This document shows positions 9,352-18,013 of a DNA stretch of 64,000 nucleotides, piece by piece. This stretch comes from Arachidicoccus sp. (GTDB lineage Bacteria; Bacteroidota; Bacteroidia; Chitinophagales; Chitinophagaceae). Position 1 is the first letter of the stretch. Every line of letters begins with the position of its first letter. The translations under genes and the position numbers were made by a program. The stretch lies in assembly GCA_028283605.1 (NCBI GenBank), contig JAPWKH010000014.1:186001-250000 (forward strand). The letters run 5' to 3'. The notes beneath the pieces were generated by a model. The model was not told the DNA's origin and searched no databases. It worked only from the letters and a program-made list of their open reading frames with translations.

Positions 9352-9978
9352 TTATTGAAAAGCTGCTTTTAACGTCTGCGCTGCTTTCGCAGGATCTTCG
9401 GCTCCGTATATCGCTCCCCCTGCCACTGCCACTAAAGCACCTGCTGCTAATACTTCTGAAATATTATTAATATTTACGCCCCCCGCGATAGAAAAAGGAA
9501 CACCTGCTTCTTTACCTTCGTTAATAAGTTTTTGGATGGAATATCCAGGTAAGGCCTGCTCATCCAAACCTGCATGAAGTTCCACAAAATCAATGCCGAA
9601 AGCCGTAACTTCCTTTGCTCTTTTTACACGGTCCTTGACTCCGATAGTATCCACCACTACTTTTTTTCCGTATTTTTTAGCAGCTTCAACAGCACCCTTT
9701 ACTGTTGCATCATCCACTGTTCCCATTACCGTAACCAAATCCGCGCCTGCCTTAAAAGCCATCTCTGCTTCAAGAGCGCCGGTATCGGCAGTTTTCATAT
9801 CTGCGAAAACGAGTTTATCGGGATGGGCTTCTTTCATAGCCGTTACTACTTTTAATCCCTCTTGTTTAATTAAGGGTGTACCTAATTCAATAATATCTAC
9901 ATAAGGTGCTACTTTTTCGGCCAACTGTAATGCCGCTTCCGTTGACAACAGGTCTATTGCCACTTGTAATTTTGCCAT
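9352..9978 (-). CDS. hxlA: 3-hexulose-6-phosphate synthase
   Basis: This enzyme condenses formaldehyde with ribulose 5-phosphate to 3-hexulose 6-phosphate; the reverse reaction can supply ribulose 5-phosphate. It is a (beta/alpha)8 barrel of the OMP-decarboxylase suprafamily, 208 residues as expected. The catalytic D-x-K-x-x-D motif is seen as ADMKTADTG near 59-67, and the N-terminal AIDLLS and the phosphate-binding end AGGVNINN and VAGGAIYG are in place. KGPDC (UlaD) is the close alternative, but the hexuloisomerase gene 31 bases upstream on the same strand decides for HPS. With hxlB it forms the core of the ribulose monophosphate pathway, a formaldehyde-detoxification or pentose-supply module in a non-methylotroph. 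Confidence 0.9.
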   Translation of the reverse strand: MAKLQVAIDLLSTEAALQLAEKVAPYVDIIELGTPLIKQEGLKVVTAMKEAHPDKLVFADMKTADTGALEAEMAFKAGADLVTVMGTVDDATVKGAVEAAKKYGKKVVVDTIGVKDRVKRAKEVTAFGIDFVELHAGLDEQALPGYSIQKLINEGKEAGVPFSIAGGVNINNISEVLAAGALVAVAGGAIYGAEDPAKAAQTLKAAFQ

Positions 9979-10009
9979 AGTTTTATTTTTAAATTAAAAT
10001 GAAAAAAGA

Positions 10010-10576
10010 TTATTCGAGATTAGCATGGCGGGGCCACAAATCTTCTTTTGTTTTACCGGAATGCGACCAGAGTGTCATAAAAATTCCATCGAACAGCATC
10101 AGAATAAATTGTTCGAACAAACTGCCTGCGTATTGTTTTGAAACATGGTAGGAAAAATCTGTTTTTCCTGCTGCCGGTATAAGAATAAGCTGATCGGATT
10201 CTTTTGCCAAAGGGCTGTTCAAATCTGTAGTTAAGCTCAAAACTTTCGCTTTCACTTTCTTTGCTTTTTGTGCAGAAGTCAATACCGTAGCTGTGGTACC
10301 GGATCCTGATGCGGTGATTAACAAATCTCCTTCTGTGATTGCTGGCGTTACAATTTCACCCACAATAAAAACATGATAACCCAAGTGCATAAAACGCATG
10401 GCAGCCATCTTTAAAGCAAGGCCGCTTCTGCCGGTACCTATAAAAAAAATCCTATCTGCTTTTTGAATATATGTAATGCCTGCATTTATTTGATTTATAT
10501 CAATTTTTTCTTTTAAAGATCTATTTTCACTAATAATTAAATCAATGTTCTGCGCTGTTTCTTCTCCGTAATACAT
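10010..10576 (-). CDS. hxlB: 6-phospho-3-hexuloisomerase
   Basis: This SIS-domain isomerase converts 3-hexulose 6-phosphate to fructose 6-phosphate. It has 188 residues, the family norm. The sugar-phosphate loop FIGTGRSGLALKMAAMR (about 45-61) and the second SIS signature ITASGSGTTATVL (about 87-99) are visible, and the C-terminal QYAGSLFEQFILMLFDGIF matches the tetramer-forming helix of the family. It is the first gene of the hxlB-hxlA operon; a TAnnTTTG box (TAACTTTG, minus strand, 10599-10606) lies 23 bases before its start. The divergent AraC gene is the likely regulator. Confidence 0.9.
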   Translation of the reverse strand: MYYGEETAQNIDLIISENRSLKEKIDINQINAGITYIQKADRIFFIGTGRSGLALKMAAMRFMHLGYHVFIVGEIVTPAITEGDLLITASGSGTTATVLTSAQKAKKVKAKVLSLTTDLNSPLAKESDQLILIPAAGKTDFSYHVSKQYAGSLFEQFILMLFDGIFMTLWSHSGKTKEDLWPRHANLE

Positions 10577-10598
10577 AAATAATTTCTTTTCGATGCTG

Positions 10599-10606
10599 CA
10601 AAGTTA
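10599..10606 (-). promoter_or_regulatory. -7 box of hxlBA promoter
   Basis: On the minus strand the sequence reads TAACTTTG, matching the Bacteroidota -7 consensus TAnnTTTG, 23 bases upstream of the hxlB ATG. A TTTG occurs upstream but with a spacer of only 16, so the -33 element is weak. That is typical of an activator-dependent promoter. Confidence 0.5.
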
Positions 10607-10633
10607 TCTGCACTGCAATAAACAAATCTGCAC
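10606..10633. promoter_or_regulatory. Candidate AraC operator: direct repeat ATCTGCAC
   Basis: ATCTGCAC occurs at 10606-10613 and again at 10626-10633, a period of 20 bases, about two helical turns. Tandem half-sites of this spacing are what AraC-family dimers bind. The repeat abuts the -7 box of hxlB and lies between hxlB and the divergent AraC gene. Confidence 0.5.
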
Positions 10634-10689
10634 AATCCTTTCTATATGTAGCAGTATTATACCATGACTTATGAACCCGAATTTTTAAG

Positions 10690-10697
10690 TAATTTTG
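10690..10697 (+). promoter_or_regulatory. -7 box of AraC gene
   Basis: TAATTTTG fits TAnnTTTG, 54 bases before the AraC ATG at 10752. No clear -33 TTTG is seen at the right distance. Confidence 0.35.
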
Positions 10698-10751
10698 TAT
10701 TAGCAAAAAGCTGTTCTACTTCAGCTTAAATGATAACACAAAAGAAGAAGT

Positions 10752-11624
10752 ATGAGTAACCTTTTAACAACGAACGTGGACAGAAAACAAAGTTTTGCGA
10801 TGGATTCATTCGAGTTATCTGTTCTAGAAACTTTTGAAAAAGCAACTGTACGTCAAGTATTTCCAGAACCTATATTCTACAATTTATTACGAGGCAAAAA
10901 AATAATGACATTCGGGAATGAAAATTCTTTTGATTTCTTGCCCGGCAAAACAATGATTGTGCCTGCAAAGATGCAAATGGAAGTTTTTTTTCCAGAATCA
11001 TCCCATCAAAATCCTACGGAATGTCTCTCGCTGACCATTGACCGTTTTAAAATAGCAGAATCGCTGGCGCTTCTTAATGAAAGATATCCTCGACTTGACG
11101 GAAGGCTTTGGCAGTTATCCATGAAAAACTACAGTCTTATAAATAGTGTTGAGATAAGCAAACTAATCTTTAAGTTGTATAAACTGGCTCCGCAAAATTC
11201 GCAGGAAGCGCGTATCATTGCTGAATTGACGCTTACTGAAATTCTCATATTATTATTTCAAAACCAGAATCTTACCGAAGATGAGGCGCTTAATGCTTCG
11301 GTAAGTGGCAGCACCTTGCAACATTTATTGGTTTTTATTCATGATAACCTTGACTGTAATCTTACGATAAGCATGCTTGCAAAACAAACTTCGATGAGCA
11401 ACACCTCTCTCTTTCGAATATTTAAGAAAGAATTTAATGTATCTCCCGTTGAATACATAAATAAAGCGCGTATAAATAAGGCGAAACAATTGCTCAAAAA
11501 CTGTCCAGATATGAACATATCTGCTATATCCTATGCGGTAGGATTTAACAACCCCAACTATTTTACGCGTACTTTCAAACAGCATAATCTTATCAGCCCG
11601 ATGGATTTCAGAAAACAATTATAG
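10752..11624 (+). CDS. AraC-family regulator, divergent from hxlBA
   Basis: The protein has 290 residues. The N-terminal half resembles the AraC_N domain (PF06719), with FLPGKTMIVPAKMQMEV near 63-79 and ECLSLTIDRFKI near 91-102. The C-terminal half carries the double HTH: ISMLAKQTSMSNTSLFRIFKKEFNVSPVEYI and ISAISYAVGFNNPNYFTRTFKQHNLISP. It is transcribed away from hxlBA, with the candidate direct-repeat operator between the two. The probable role is control of hxlBA, perhaps in response to formaldehyde or a sugar phosphate. This is unlike Bacillus, where the MarR/HxlR-type regulator HxlR does this job. Confidence 0.88.
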   Translation: MSNLLTTNVDRKQSFAMDSFELSVLETFEKATVRQVFPEPIFYNLLRGKKIMTFGNENSFDFLPGKTMIVPAKMQMEVFFPESSHQNPTECLSLTIDRFKIAESLALLNERYPRLDGRLWQLSMKNYSLINSVEISKLIFKLYKLAPQNSQEARIIAELTLTEILILLFQNQNLTEDEALNASVSGSTLQHLLVFIHDNLDCNLTISMLAKQTSMSNTSLFRIFKKEFNVSPVEYINKARINKAKQLLKNCPDMNISAISYAVGFNNPNYFTRTFKQHNLISPMDFRKQL

Positions 11625-12286
11625 AATTACATTATGATGGGTGCTATAATCTGCAATATCTCTACCGGTTCATCATACGCATTGATACAGCTATGAGATA
11701 ATTGCTGCCGGTTATTTAGAAGAATGCGCAAACACATAATTATTCTTTTTTAAATATGTTGCAATTTATACCATGGTCGATTAATGTGGGTGATTAAATT
11801 CCTTAATCCATTGTTTGCCCTAACAGTTTATATTATGAAACAATATAGATATTACTCTTGTTGCCTTAAATTAAGAACTTAAAAAATAAGATAAATTCCG
11901 AACGGCACTGCGCGTTTTGACCGTTTTTGAAAGAAATGACCACTTGCGTGCAAGTATCCTGCCATTATCCCTTACGGAAATTGCGCAAACATAGAACCTA
12001 CTTATTTTTGCCAGAGATTTAGAGGAGGATTAAAAGCAAAAAGCGACTTAAGATGTATTGTTTCTTATTTTATTTGTCGTGAGCGGTGTAAAGTTGAGCA
12101 TTCGGAATTACAAATTCAGAATAGCGTGGCTGTATGATTTTGTTGGTGCGCTACTGCAACACCATCAACGGCGAAAAAGCTAACTGCTTATCAGAAATAT
12201 TTTATGGTAATTATACCTGTACTAATAGCCAAACGATAAATTCTTTTACTTATTACCATGCATTGCCGAAGCGAATGTGTATACTT
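11625..12286. other. Gene-free stretch of about 660 bases
   Basis: No ORF of coding character was found on either strand. A minus-strand TATGTTTG (11986-11993) fits the -7 consensus but has no gene behind it. Short protein-like runs around 12150-12230 are broken by stops. Given the decayed genes that follow, this is probably degenerated sequence. Confidence 0.4.
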
Positions 12287-13060
12287 TTATAATTCAGTTG
12301 TGGTCAGCCCGAATTTTTGCTTAAAAGAAAAATAAAAATGAGATAAATTCTCAAAGCCTAAATCAATATAAAAATTTGCTGGTTTTTCCTTTTTCTGTTT
12401 GATGCGGTACATTGCTTCGTCAAGCCGTCTTTCCCTCAACCATTGTTTAGGCGTAGTATTGAAAACCTTGGCAAAGTCTCTTTTAAAAGACGATATGCTT
12501 CTCCCCGTAAGTTTTGCAAATTCCTCTATAGGAACATTGAACATATAATTTTGGTTCATGAATTCTTCCAAATCCATTTTATATGGTTCAGAAAAATCAA
12601 ATAAGACGTTCTTTAAAGCAGAATTGCTTTGAAGCAACAATTCAATAGCTTCTCTTATTTTTAAGTTTGCAAGTTTGGGCGTAGCTTCTTTTGTTTTGTT
12701 GATATAAGGACTGAGGGAAAGAAAATAAGCATTCAAAAAATCGTCGGGTTCAAAAAATAACTTCTCTTTTGTGCCGTGTCGACTGTCAATGACAATTTTG
12801 TTCTCTAATGCATACTGACGAAGTGTCTCGGCATCCAAAGTGATAGAAATAAATTGATATTTACCCGATTTTGAAGGGTACTTAATTGTACGTATCAACT
12901 GATTTTTCCTAACCTATACGATAGTATTTTCTCTGATGACGATATTTCCATCTGCATAAGAAGCATGGGTTTCGCCCGATAACTGAAACCCTAAAAAATG
13001 CTCGGGTATAACTCTTCATACCCTCTGTATTTTTCAAATGCACAGGAATAAACCAGTTTG
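12287..13060 (-). pseudogene. AraC-family regulator, frameshifted and with internal stop
   Basis: The track shows only a 203-aa ORF (12287-12898) starting at a TTG. It carries a good C-terminal AraC HTH (PIEEFAKLTGRSISSFKRDF, then FYIDLGFENLSHFYFSFKQKFG). Reading upstream, homology-like sequence continues. VRKNQ joins directly to the ORF, then an in-frame TAG at 12914-12916 is crossed, then EHFLGFQLSGETHASYADG, then a one-base deletion near 13010, then VYSCAFEKYRGYEEL up to about 13060. Together this is the usual 260-270-residue Bacteroidota AraC layout with two inactivating lesions. A functional short protein cannot be excluded. Its 5' end abuts the stop of the broken SDR gene. Confidence 0.75.
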
Positions 13061-13636
13061 TCAAATATGATCTTCTGTTTCTTTCGGATGGACATTTCTG
13101 AAGTTGGAATGATCATCCAATGCAACGTTTACAATACATTCAGCCATTGATTGCGGGTCTAACTGATGTTTCAGCGAGTCCGCTGCTCCGGCAAATGCCG
13201 CAGACGATGTGAAGTTTTTCTTCGGATCATACCAGCGAAAAATAGAATCCACACCGCGATCGTTAAAACCCGCACCGAATACACCAGGATTACATTTAGC
13301 AATCTTAATATTGAAATCAGCCAGCTCTGTTTTCAAGCCTTCGGCAATGGCTTCCATTGCATGTTTGGATGAGCAATATGCTGCAACGTAAGGAACCGTC
13401 CAAAGTCCGCCCATAGAAATAGTGAATACAATTTTGGCCGCTTTCTTTTGGTCTACCCATTTTTTGATAAAACCTTGTGCTAATTGTAATCCGCCGAAAA
13501 CATTGACATCAAGCATATAGCGGATTAAATCCAAAGGTTGTTCGGCAATAGGGCCGCCTTCCATAATGCCCGCATTGCTGATAAGAATATCAATGTCGTA
13601 TTTGTTGACGATGTAGTCAATATCACGCGTGTTGGC
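13061..13636 (-). pseudogene. Short-chain dehydrogenase/reductase, 5' end removed by IS630
   Basis: The ORF keeps the SDR NAG motif (ISNAGIMEGG), the YxxxK catalytic pair (YCSSKHA) and the C-terminal substrate part, but lacks the first 60 or so residues with the TGxxxGxG cofactor loop. The apparent start MTNYYD at 13663 is IS630 terminal sequence; native coding starts inside LTIANTRDID next to the IS end at 13639. The protein could not bind NAD(P) normally. The sequence on the other side of the IS does not continue the gene, so the insertion was accompanied or followed by a deletion or rearrangement. Confidence 0.78.
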
Positions 13637-13683
13637 TATAGTTAAATCATAATAATTTGTCACATTATTTGTATTTTTGTATT

Positions 13684-14010
13684 ATGTCGTATTCTATAGA
13701 TTTCCGCAAACAATTATTTAAGATTAAGCGTCAGGAAAATCTCACATTTCAAGAAACTGCAGAAAGATTTGGTATTCCCATAAGGACGTTGTTTAGATGG
13801 CAAAAATGTATAAATCCTAAAACAAAGCGGAACAAACCTTCAACAAAAATAGATATGGAAGCATTGCGAAAAGATGTTGAGCAACATCCGGATCATTATC
13901 AATATGAGAGAGCGAGGAAGTTTGGGGTAGGGCAAAGCACGATATTTTATGCCCTAAAGCGTTTGGGAATCAGTTGTAAAAAAAACGCTGTTTCATCCCA
14001 AAGCAGATGA
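13684..14010 (+). CDS. IS630 transposase, first reading frame (copy 1)
   Basis: The start ATG at 13684 (MSYSIDFRKQLFKI) is preferred over the TTG at 13657 given in the track, because it matches all three copies and family starts. This part (108 aa) holds the N-terminal helix-turn-helix DNA-binding domain: NLTFQETAERFGIPIRTLFRWQK and a second HTH near VGQSTIFYALKRLGI. It ends shortly after a run of eight A (13978-13985), where the frame must shift by +1 (or -2) to enter the catalytic frame. Confidence 0.88.
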   Translation: MSYSIDFRKQLFKIKRQENLTFQETAERFGIPIRTLFRWQKCINPKTKRNKPSTKIDMEALRKDVEQHPDHYQYERARKFGVGQSTIFYALKRLGISCKKNAVSSQSR

Positions 14011-14512
14011 ACTCTCCAGGCTTATCTTCCAACTTAAATTATTGCGCTATGAGCGGATCGAAAAAAGACCTGTTGTTTATTTAGATGAAAGTGGGTTTTC
14101 GGCAGATGCGCCCAGAGGAAATGGCTACAGTCAAAAAGGAAAGAAATGTTATGGCTGTAAAGACTGGCACGCAAGAGGAAGGCTAAACGCTATCGGAGCG
14201 ATAACAAACTTCAAGCTACTCAATGTATGTTTATTTGATTGTAACATAGATGCCGATGTATTCTATGGCTGGCTTACACAGCAATTATTACCTGCTATTG
14301 CTCCAAACTCGGTTATTGTACTTGACAATGCAACATTTCACAAGCGGGATGATGCTTTGCGGGCTGTGCAAAAGCAAGGACATATTTTGGAGTTTCTTCC
14401 ACCTTACAGCCCCGACCTTAATCCAATAGAAAAGAAATGGGCACAGGCCAAAAGTATCAGAAGGAAATTTGGATGTACTCCTGAAGAACTTTTTATTTAC
14501 ACTGATTTATGA
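13986..14512 (+). CDS. IS630 transposase, catalytic DDE reading frame (copy 1)
   Basis: This is the second frame of the transposase, open from the A8 run (LFHPKADELSRLIFQ...) to TGA 14510-14512; the track begins it at a TTG (14042). The DDE catalytic residues are visible: D in VVYLDESGFS, D in VIVLDNATFHK, and E in PYSPDLNPIEKKWAQAK. It has no good start of its own, so it is most likely expressed as a fusion with the first frame by slippage on the A8 run. Confidence 0.85.
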
Positions 14513-14534
14513 CGGGTTATTCTGATTTAACTAT

Positions 14535-14668
14535 ATGCTACACGTCAACGGTAAAAGCAGTAGTCTTTCCGTAATTGACCCTAATAATGAAAAGTTATTC
14601 ATACCGTTCAACTTGGTGGCAAACCTGAAACAATCGCCTTTGACGTTAAAGGAATCCTTCTGCCGAAC
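14535..14668 (+). pseudogene. YVTN-type beta-propeller gene fragment
   Basis: Directly after the IS right end, the plus strand reads HVNGKSSSLSVIDPNNEK, then, after a one-base frameshift near 14597, IHTVQLGGKPETIAFDVKG. This is a typical 40-residue YVTN beta-propeller repeat. Both ends are missing. It is a remnant cut by the IS on its left and decayed on its right. Confidence 0.65.
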
Positions 14669-14762
14669 ACATGACTGCCGATGAACTTTATTGCTACACT
14701 GGCAAAAGCTTTCTGGTTTCCGCTATCGATCATCAGGCTTGTTATATCGGTTTTAAGCTGCT

Positions 14763-15395
14763 TTATGCTAATGCTGCCCGTCTCTCAAAAAACTCATCGT
14801 CTTCTAAACTTTTAATGACTTTTGTTTACTTTAAAATAGCATTGGCATAACTTAATGCTGTTTCAAATTAGTCTTTGGTAACTTTATTTGGGCTGTTAAA
14901 ATTTGAGGCATCTGATCAATTAACATATAGCCCATTATTTTTTGTATCGTTTGCTTTTTTAAGCCAATCGAAAAAAGCAGTTTTTTCTATTTCCGGAATA
15001 TTTATCTCACGGAATGGAATATTTAAAAAGTACCCCATTCTTTGAACCTGATTTTCTCAATAGATAAATGTTTTTCTTCTAATACCTTTCCGGAAGCTTT
15101 ATGAAGAAGATAATCTTGAAAGCCGGTTAGAAGTTTTCCGAAACAGCTTGTTCGAACTCTTTTATCAGGTCCATGTTTCTTTAGGTGAGTTCTGAATATA
15201 GAATCGCTGTTTGCCAGATTTACTTCTTTGTCCGCAAATAAAGTATTGTCTGCAAAATAAGTTTGCACGACTTGGTGTTTCATTAATTCTTCAATACCTA
15301 AATCTGTTGAGAAATAGCAAATTCGAACATGTAATAAATACACGTACAGCGGTAAAAAATCACAAGAAGATCTGTATTGTTACCATCGTTTAAAA
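14763..15395 (-). pseudogene. Degenerate unidentified gene
   Basis: The track shows one 106-aa ORF (15023-15343; ...GIEELMKHQVVQTYFADNTL...). Its reading continues downstream after a one-base frameshift near 15030 as GYFLNIPFREINIPEIEKTAF, runs through in-frame stops as SDASNFNSPNKVTKD and FETALSYANAILK, and ends, after another shift, with KSLEDDEFFERRAALA and a TAA at 14763-14765. At least two frame changes and two stops show it is dead. I do not recognise the family. It separates the beta-propeller fragment from the PUL. Confidence 0.55.
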
Positions 15396-15423
15396 TTCTA
15401 TACATGAAAATTATACAATTAGC

Positions 15424-17976
15424 TTATTTTAAATATATTTCATTTATATTTCGACTTGATGCCTGTTCTGCCTGAATTTTTACATCATCGGGCTTTGCGC
15501 CATATTCATCATAAATTACAACTTCGTTGCTGCCTTCTTTCAGCCATGCTTCAGGAATATATAAACTATTGATAGGTACTGTTTCTGGAAATGCGCCTAA
15601 ATTGTGTCCATTCACCCAGATGAAGCCGTGCGAGAGCCCATCAATGGTAACTCGCCAAATTGGATGCTCATTCGAGTTTGAATTTTTCATTTCAAAATAA
15701 TTTTTAAAAAATGTCGGTCTGTCAAAGGTGTCGGAAGAGGAAACCGACTTCCATCCGTCGGTTGAAGCAAATTCTCCAGGGCCGCCTTTTAGTTTCCAAT
15801 TCAACAATTTAAATTCTTTATTGCCGTCAAGCGTTATTTTCCCTGCAATGCCTTTTGGATTTGCCTTTGCAAGTTCCCGCGTAAAATTGTACAATTTGTC
15901 TCTTCCATCATGCGCCGTATAAATTGTTAATTGATGATGCCCGGCAGTTGTTACAAACGAAAGATTTTTCAATCCGCCTGCTGTCACCTTTTCCCCATCA
16001 ACAAAAACGATAAAACGATTACCCCCTTTTTCAATATTCAACTTATACTCTCCAGTAGAATCTACATCAAAATTTGTTCTATACCATGCATCTTCACTCA
16101 AGTCTCCGTCAGCTCCCATTTCGAGCGGGTTTTGGTTTGTGAGCCATTTACTATCATCAAAACCGGGTTGCGCAGGTGCGGAAGCGTCTTTAGCCTGCCA
16201 AGTTGAGAGACTTAATTCCGCTGTATGATTGATGGCAGGGAAAATATTCTGTAAGTTTACGGTTGCTTTATCACCGTATACCCAAACTTGTTTTTCAATA
16301 TCACCACGATTCCAAAACTGTTCTGTTTCAAATTGCAAATGTTTTTCTGCCATTTGTATGTCACCAATGTATTGAGGTCCTACAATAATTTTATTAAGCC
16401 TATTTTCATCGATAAACCAAGTATGGTCTGAAAGTTCTGCATTCAACGTGAGCACACGAATGGTTATATTGTCGTCTTTGAAACTATATTCAATAGGTTT
16501 TTTGGCATGAAACGACCACTTTAGTTTTAATATATTATTTTCTTTTTCGAATGCATTATTTCCTTCTTTTACAATTGCATTTCCATTTACAGAAAACCAT
16601 ATCTCTCCTGCGGAATTTGATTGCCCGTATACAACAATTGTTTTTGTATTTCCTTCTTGTTGAATGCCCAGTATTCTCGTAACTGCCCAGTTAATAGAAA
16701 CATTTTTTGTCAAAGAAAAATTATGAATTATCGGTATAAATTCCCAACGATTAAGTATCAATGTTCCGTTCGATGGCAATAGCTGATTATTTATTTTCAC
16801 TTGAGTTATTGTGTTTATGCTATCGGGATTTTCAAGGAAAATAATATCGCCTGCATTGCTTGCACGTGTATTTGTAATGACAGACTTATTTATTGCGAAA
16901 TCTCCTGACAGCGAATCCGTTCCTATACTGTTTTCTAAAATATCCTGAAAACTTCTTGCAAATAGCGCATTCCGTTTGAATTGATAATAAATTGGACGCA
17001 AATCTCCGGTTTGTCCAACCGCCGCTCCATAGTCATAAGAAGCAGCATCTTCATGACCGTTGGTATAGCCAAAGTTTGTACCGCCGTGTGCCATGTAGTA
17101 ATTATATCCATTACCACCATGGGATATTATTTTCCACGTTCTATTGCCATACTCATCGGCGTCTCTCTGAGTTGAACCATAAAGATTATACCAAACGCTC
17201 CAAAATTCTGTTGTAAACCAAGGATTAGGTCGAGCCGAATCATCCAAGTTCATTTTCTTTCCTGCAGGGTCGCTGCCATGATTCAATCCGCTGAAAAAAT
17301 ACGGGACTTCCAAACCTAATGAAAGCGCCGTTTTTTGCAAATGCTCAAAATATTCATTAGGAATATAAGTTCCCCATGATAAAGGATGTTCATTCTCCAA
17401 TTGAACCAATACAACAGCGCCGCCATGATTGATTTGATTTTTTGCAACAATTGGAATGAGCTTTGCAAAGAACCTGTCGACATATTTCTCAAATTCCGCA
17501 TTCGGGGAACGTACAACCACGCCAGGCTTGAACTTCAGCCAGTGAGGATAACCGCCTAAATCCCACTCGGCACAATAATATGGACCAACTCTTACTATTG
17601 CGTACATATCCAACTTATGTACTTCTTGTAAAAAAGCATTCAAATCATGGTCGCCGCTGAAATCGAATTTTCCTTCTTCCGGCTCATGAAAATTCCAGAA
17701 TGTATAAATTTCAATGCAATCAAACCCTGCTCTCTTTAATCGTAATAATCTATCATGCCACAATTCATGTGGAATGCGTGCATATTCTAATCCTGCAGAA
17801 GCCAGAAATGTTCTTTTGCCCTTAATGATAAATCCGCGTGAATCAAAATTGATATATGGCTTTGCTGCCGCAGCCGCAGGAAAAATGTGGTCGTTGGACT
17901 GCGCAAAGCCATTGGAAAAAAGGCTTATAAAAATAGCCGTTGCCAAAGCGATTTTATTTAAAAATAATTTCTTCAT
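15424..17976 (-). CDS. GH35 beta-galactosidase, long form (850 aa), secreted
   Basis: A signal peptide (MKKLFLNKIALATAIFISLFSNGFAQ) precedes a GH35 barrel: ARIPHELWHDRLLRLKRAGFDCI near 65-87, the acid/base region VLVQLENEHPLSWG near 189-202, and the nucleophile region WFTTEFWSVWYNLYG near 256-270. The C-terminal half has beta-sandwich jelly-roll domains, with the galactose-binding pattern WRVTIDGLSHGFIWVNGHNLG near 795. The acid/base motif departs from the usual IENEYG, so specificity may differ from the neighbour. It is the last gene of the PUL operon, 37 bases after the second GH35. It is expected to remove terminal beta-linked galactose from arabinogalactan side chains. Confidence 0.88.
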   Translation of the reverse strand: MKKLFLNKIALATAIFISLFSNGFAQSNDHIFPAAAAAKPYINFDSRGFIIKGKRTFLASAGLEYARIPHELWHDRLLRLKRAGFDCIEIYTFWNFHEPEEGKFDFSGDHDLNAFLQEVHKLDMYAIVRVGPYYCAEWDLGGYPHWLKFKPGVVVRSPNAEFEKYVDRFFAKLIPIVAKNQINHGGAVVLVQLENEHPLSWGTYIPNEYFEHLQKTALSLGLEVPYFFSGLNHGSDPAGKKMNLDDSARPNPWFTTEFWSVWYNLYGSTQRDADEYGNRTWKIISHGGNGYNYYMAHGGTNFGYTNGHEDAASYDYGAAVGQTGDLRPIYYQFKRNALFARSFQDILENSIGTDSLSGDFAINKSVITNTRASNAGDIIFLENPDSINTITQVKINNQLLPSNGTLILNRWEFIPIIHNFSLTKNVSINWAVTRILGIQQEGNTKTIVVYGQSNSAGEIWFSVNGNAIVKEGNNAFEKENNILKLKWSFHAKKPIEYSFKDDNITIRVLTLNAELSDHTWFIDENRLNKIIVGPQYIGDIQMAEKHLQFETEQFWNRGDIEKQVWVYGDKATVNLQNIFPAINHTAELSLSTWQAKDASAPAQPGFDDSKWLTNQNPLEMGADGDLSEDAWYRTNFDVDSTGEYKLNIEKGGNRFIVFVDGEKVTAGGLKNLSFVTTAGHHQLTIYTAHDGRDKLYNFTRELAKANPKGIAGKITLDGNKEFKLLNWKLKGGPGEFASTDGWKSVSSSDTFDRPTFFKNYFEMKNSNSNEHPIWRVTIDGLSHGFIWVNGHNLGAFPETVPINSLYIPEAWLKEGSNEVVIYDEYGAKPDDVKIQAEQASSRNINEIYLK

Positions 17977-18013
17977 TATATAACTAATTTTTTAATTTAG
18001 ATAGGCTAAAATT

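Larger units (their letters stand above)
13639..14533 (+). mobile_element. IS630-family insertion sequence, copy 1 (895 bp)
   Basis: The ends are inverted repeats, TAGTTAAATCATAATAA at the left and the complement of TTATTCTGATTTAACTA at the right, one mismatch in 17. A TA dinucleotide flanks each side (13637-13638 and 14534-14535), the target duplication of the IS630/Tc1 superfamily. It carries two overlapping transposase reading frames. The length is the same 895 bp as copy 2, with only a handful of differences. Confidence 0.92.

Noticed and set aside
14669-14848. Plus-strand ORF of 59 codons (MTADELYCYTGKSF...)
   Set aside because: It is antisense to the degenerate minus-strand gene, whose residues are more protein-like; no start context.
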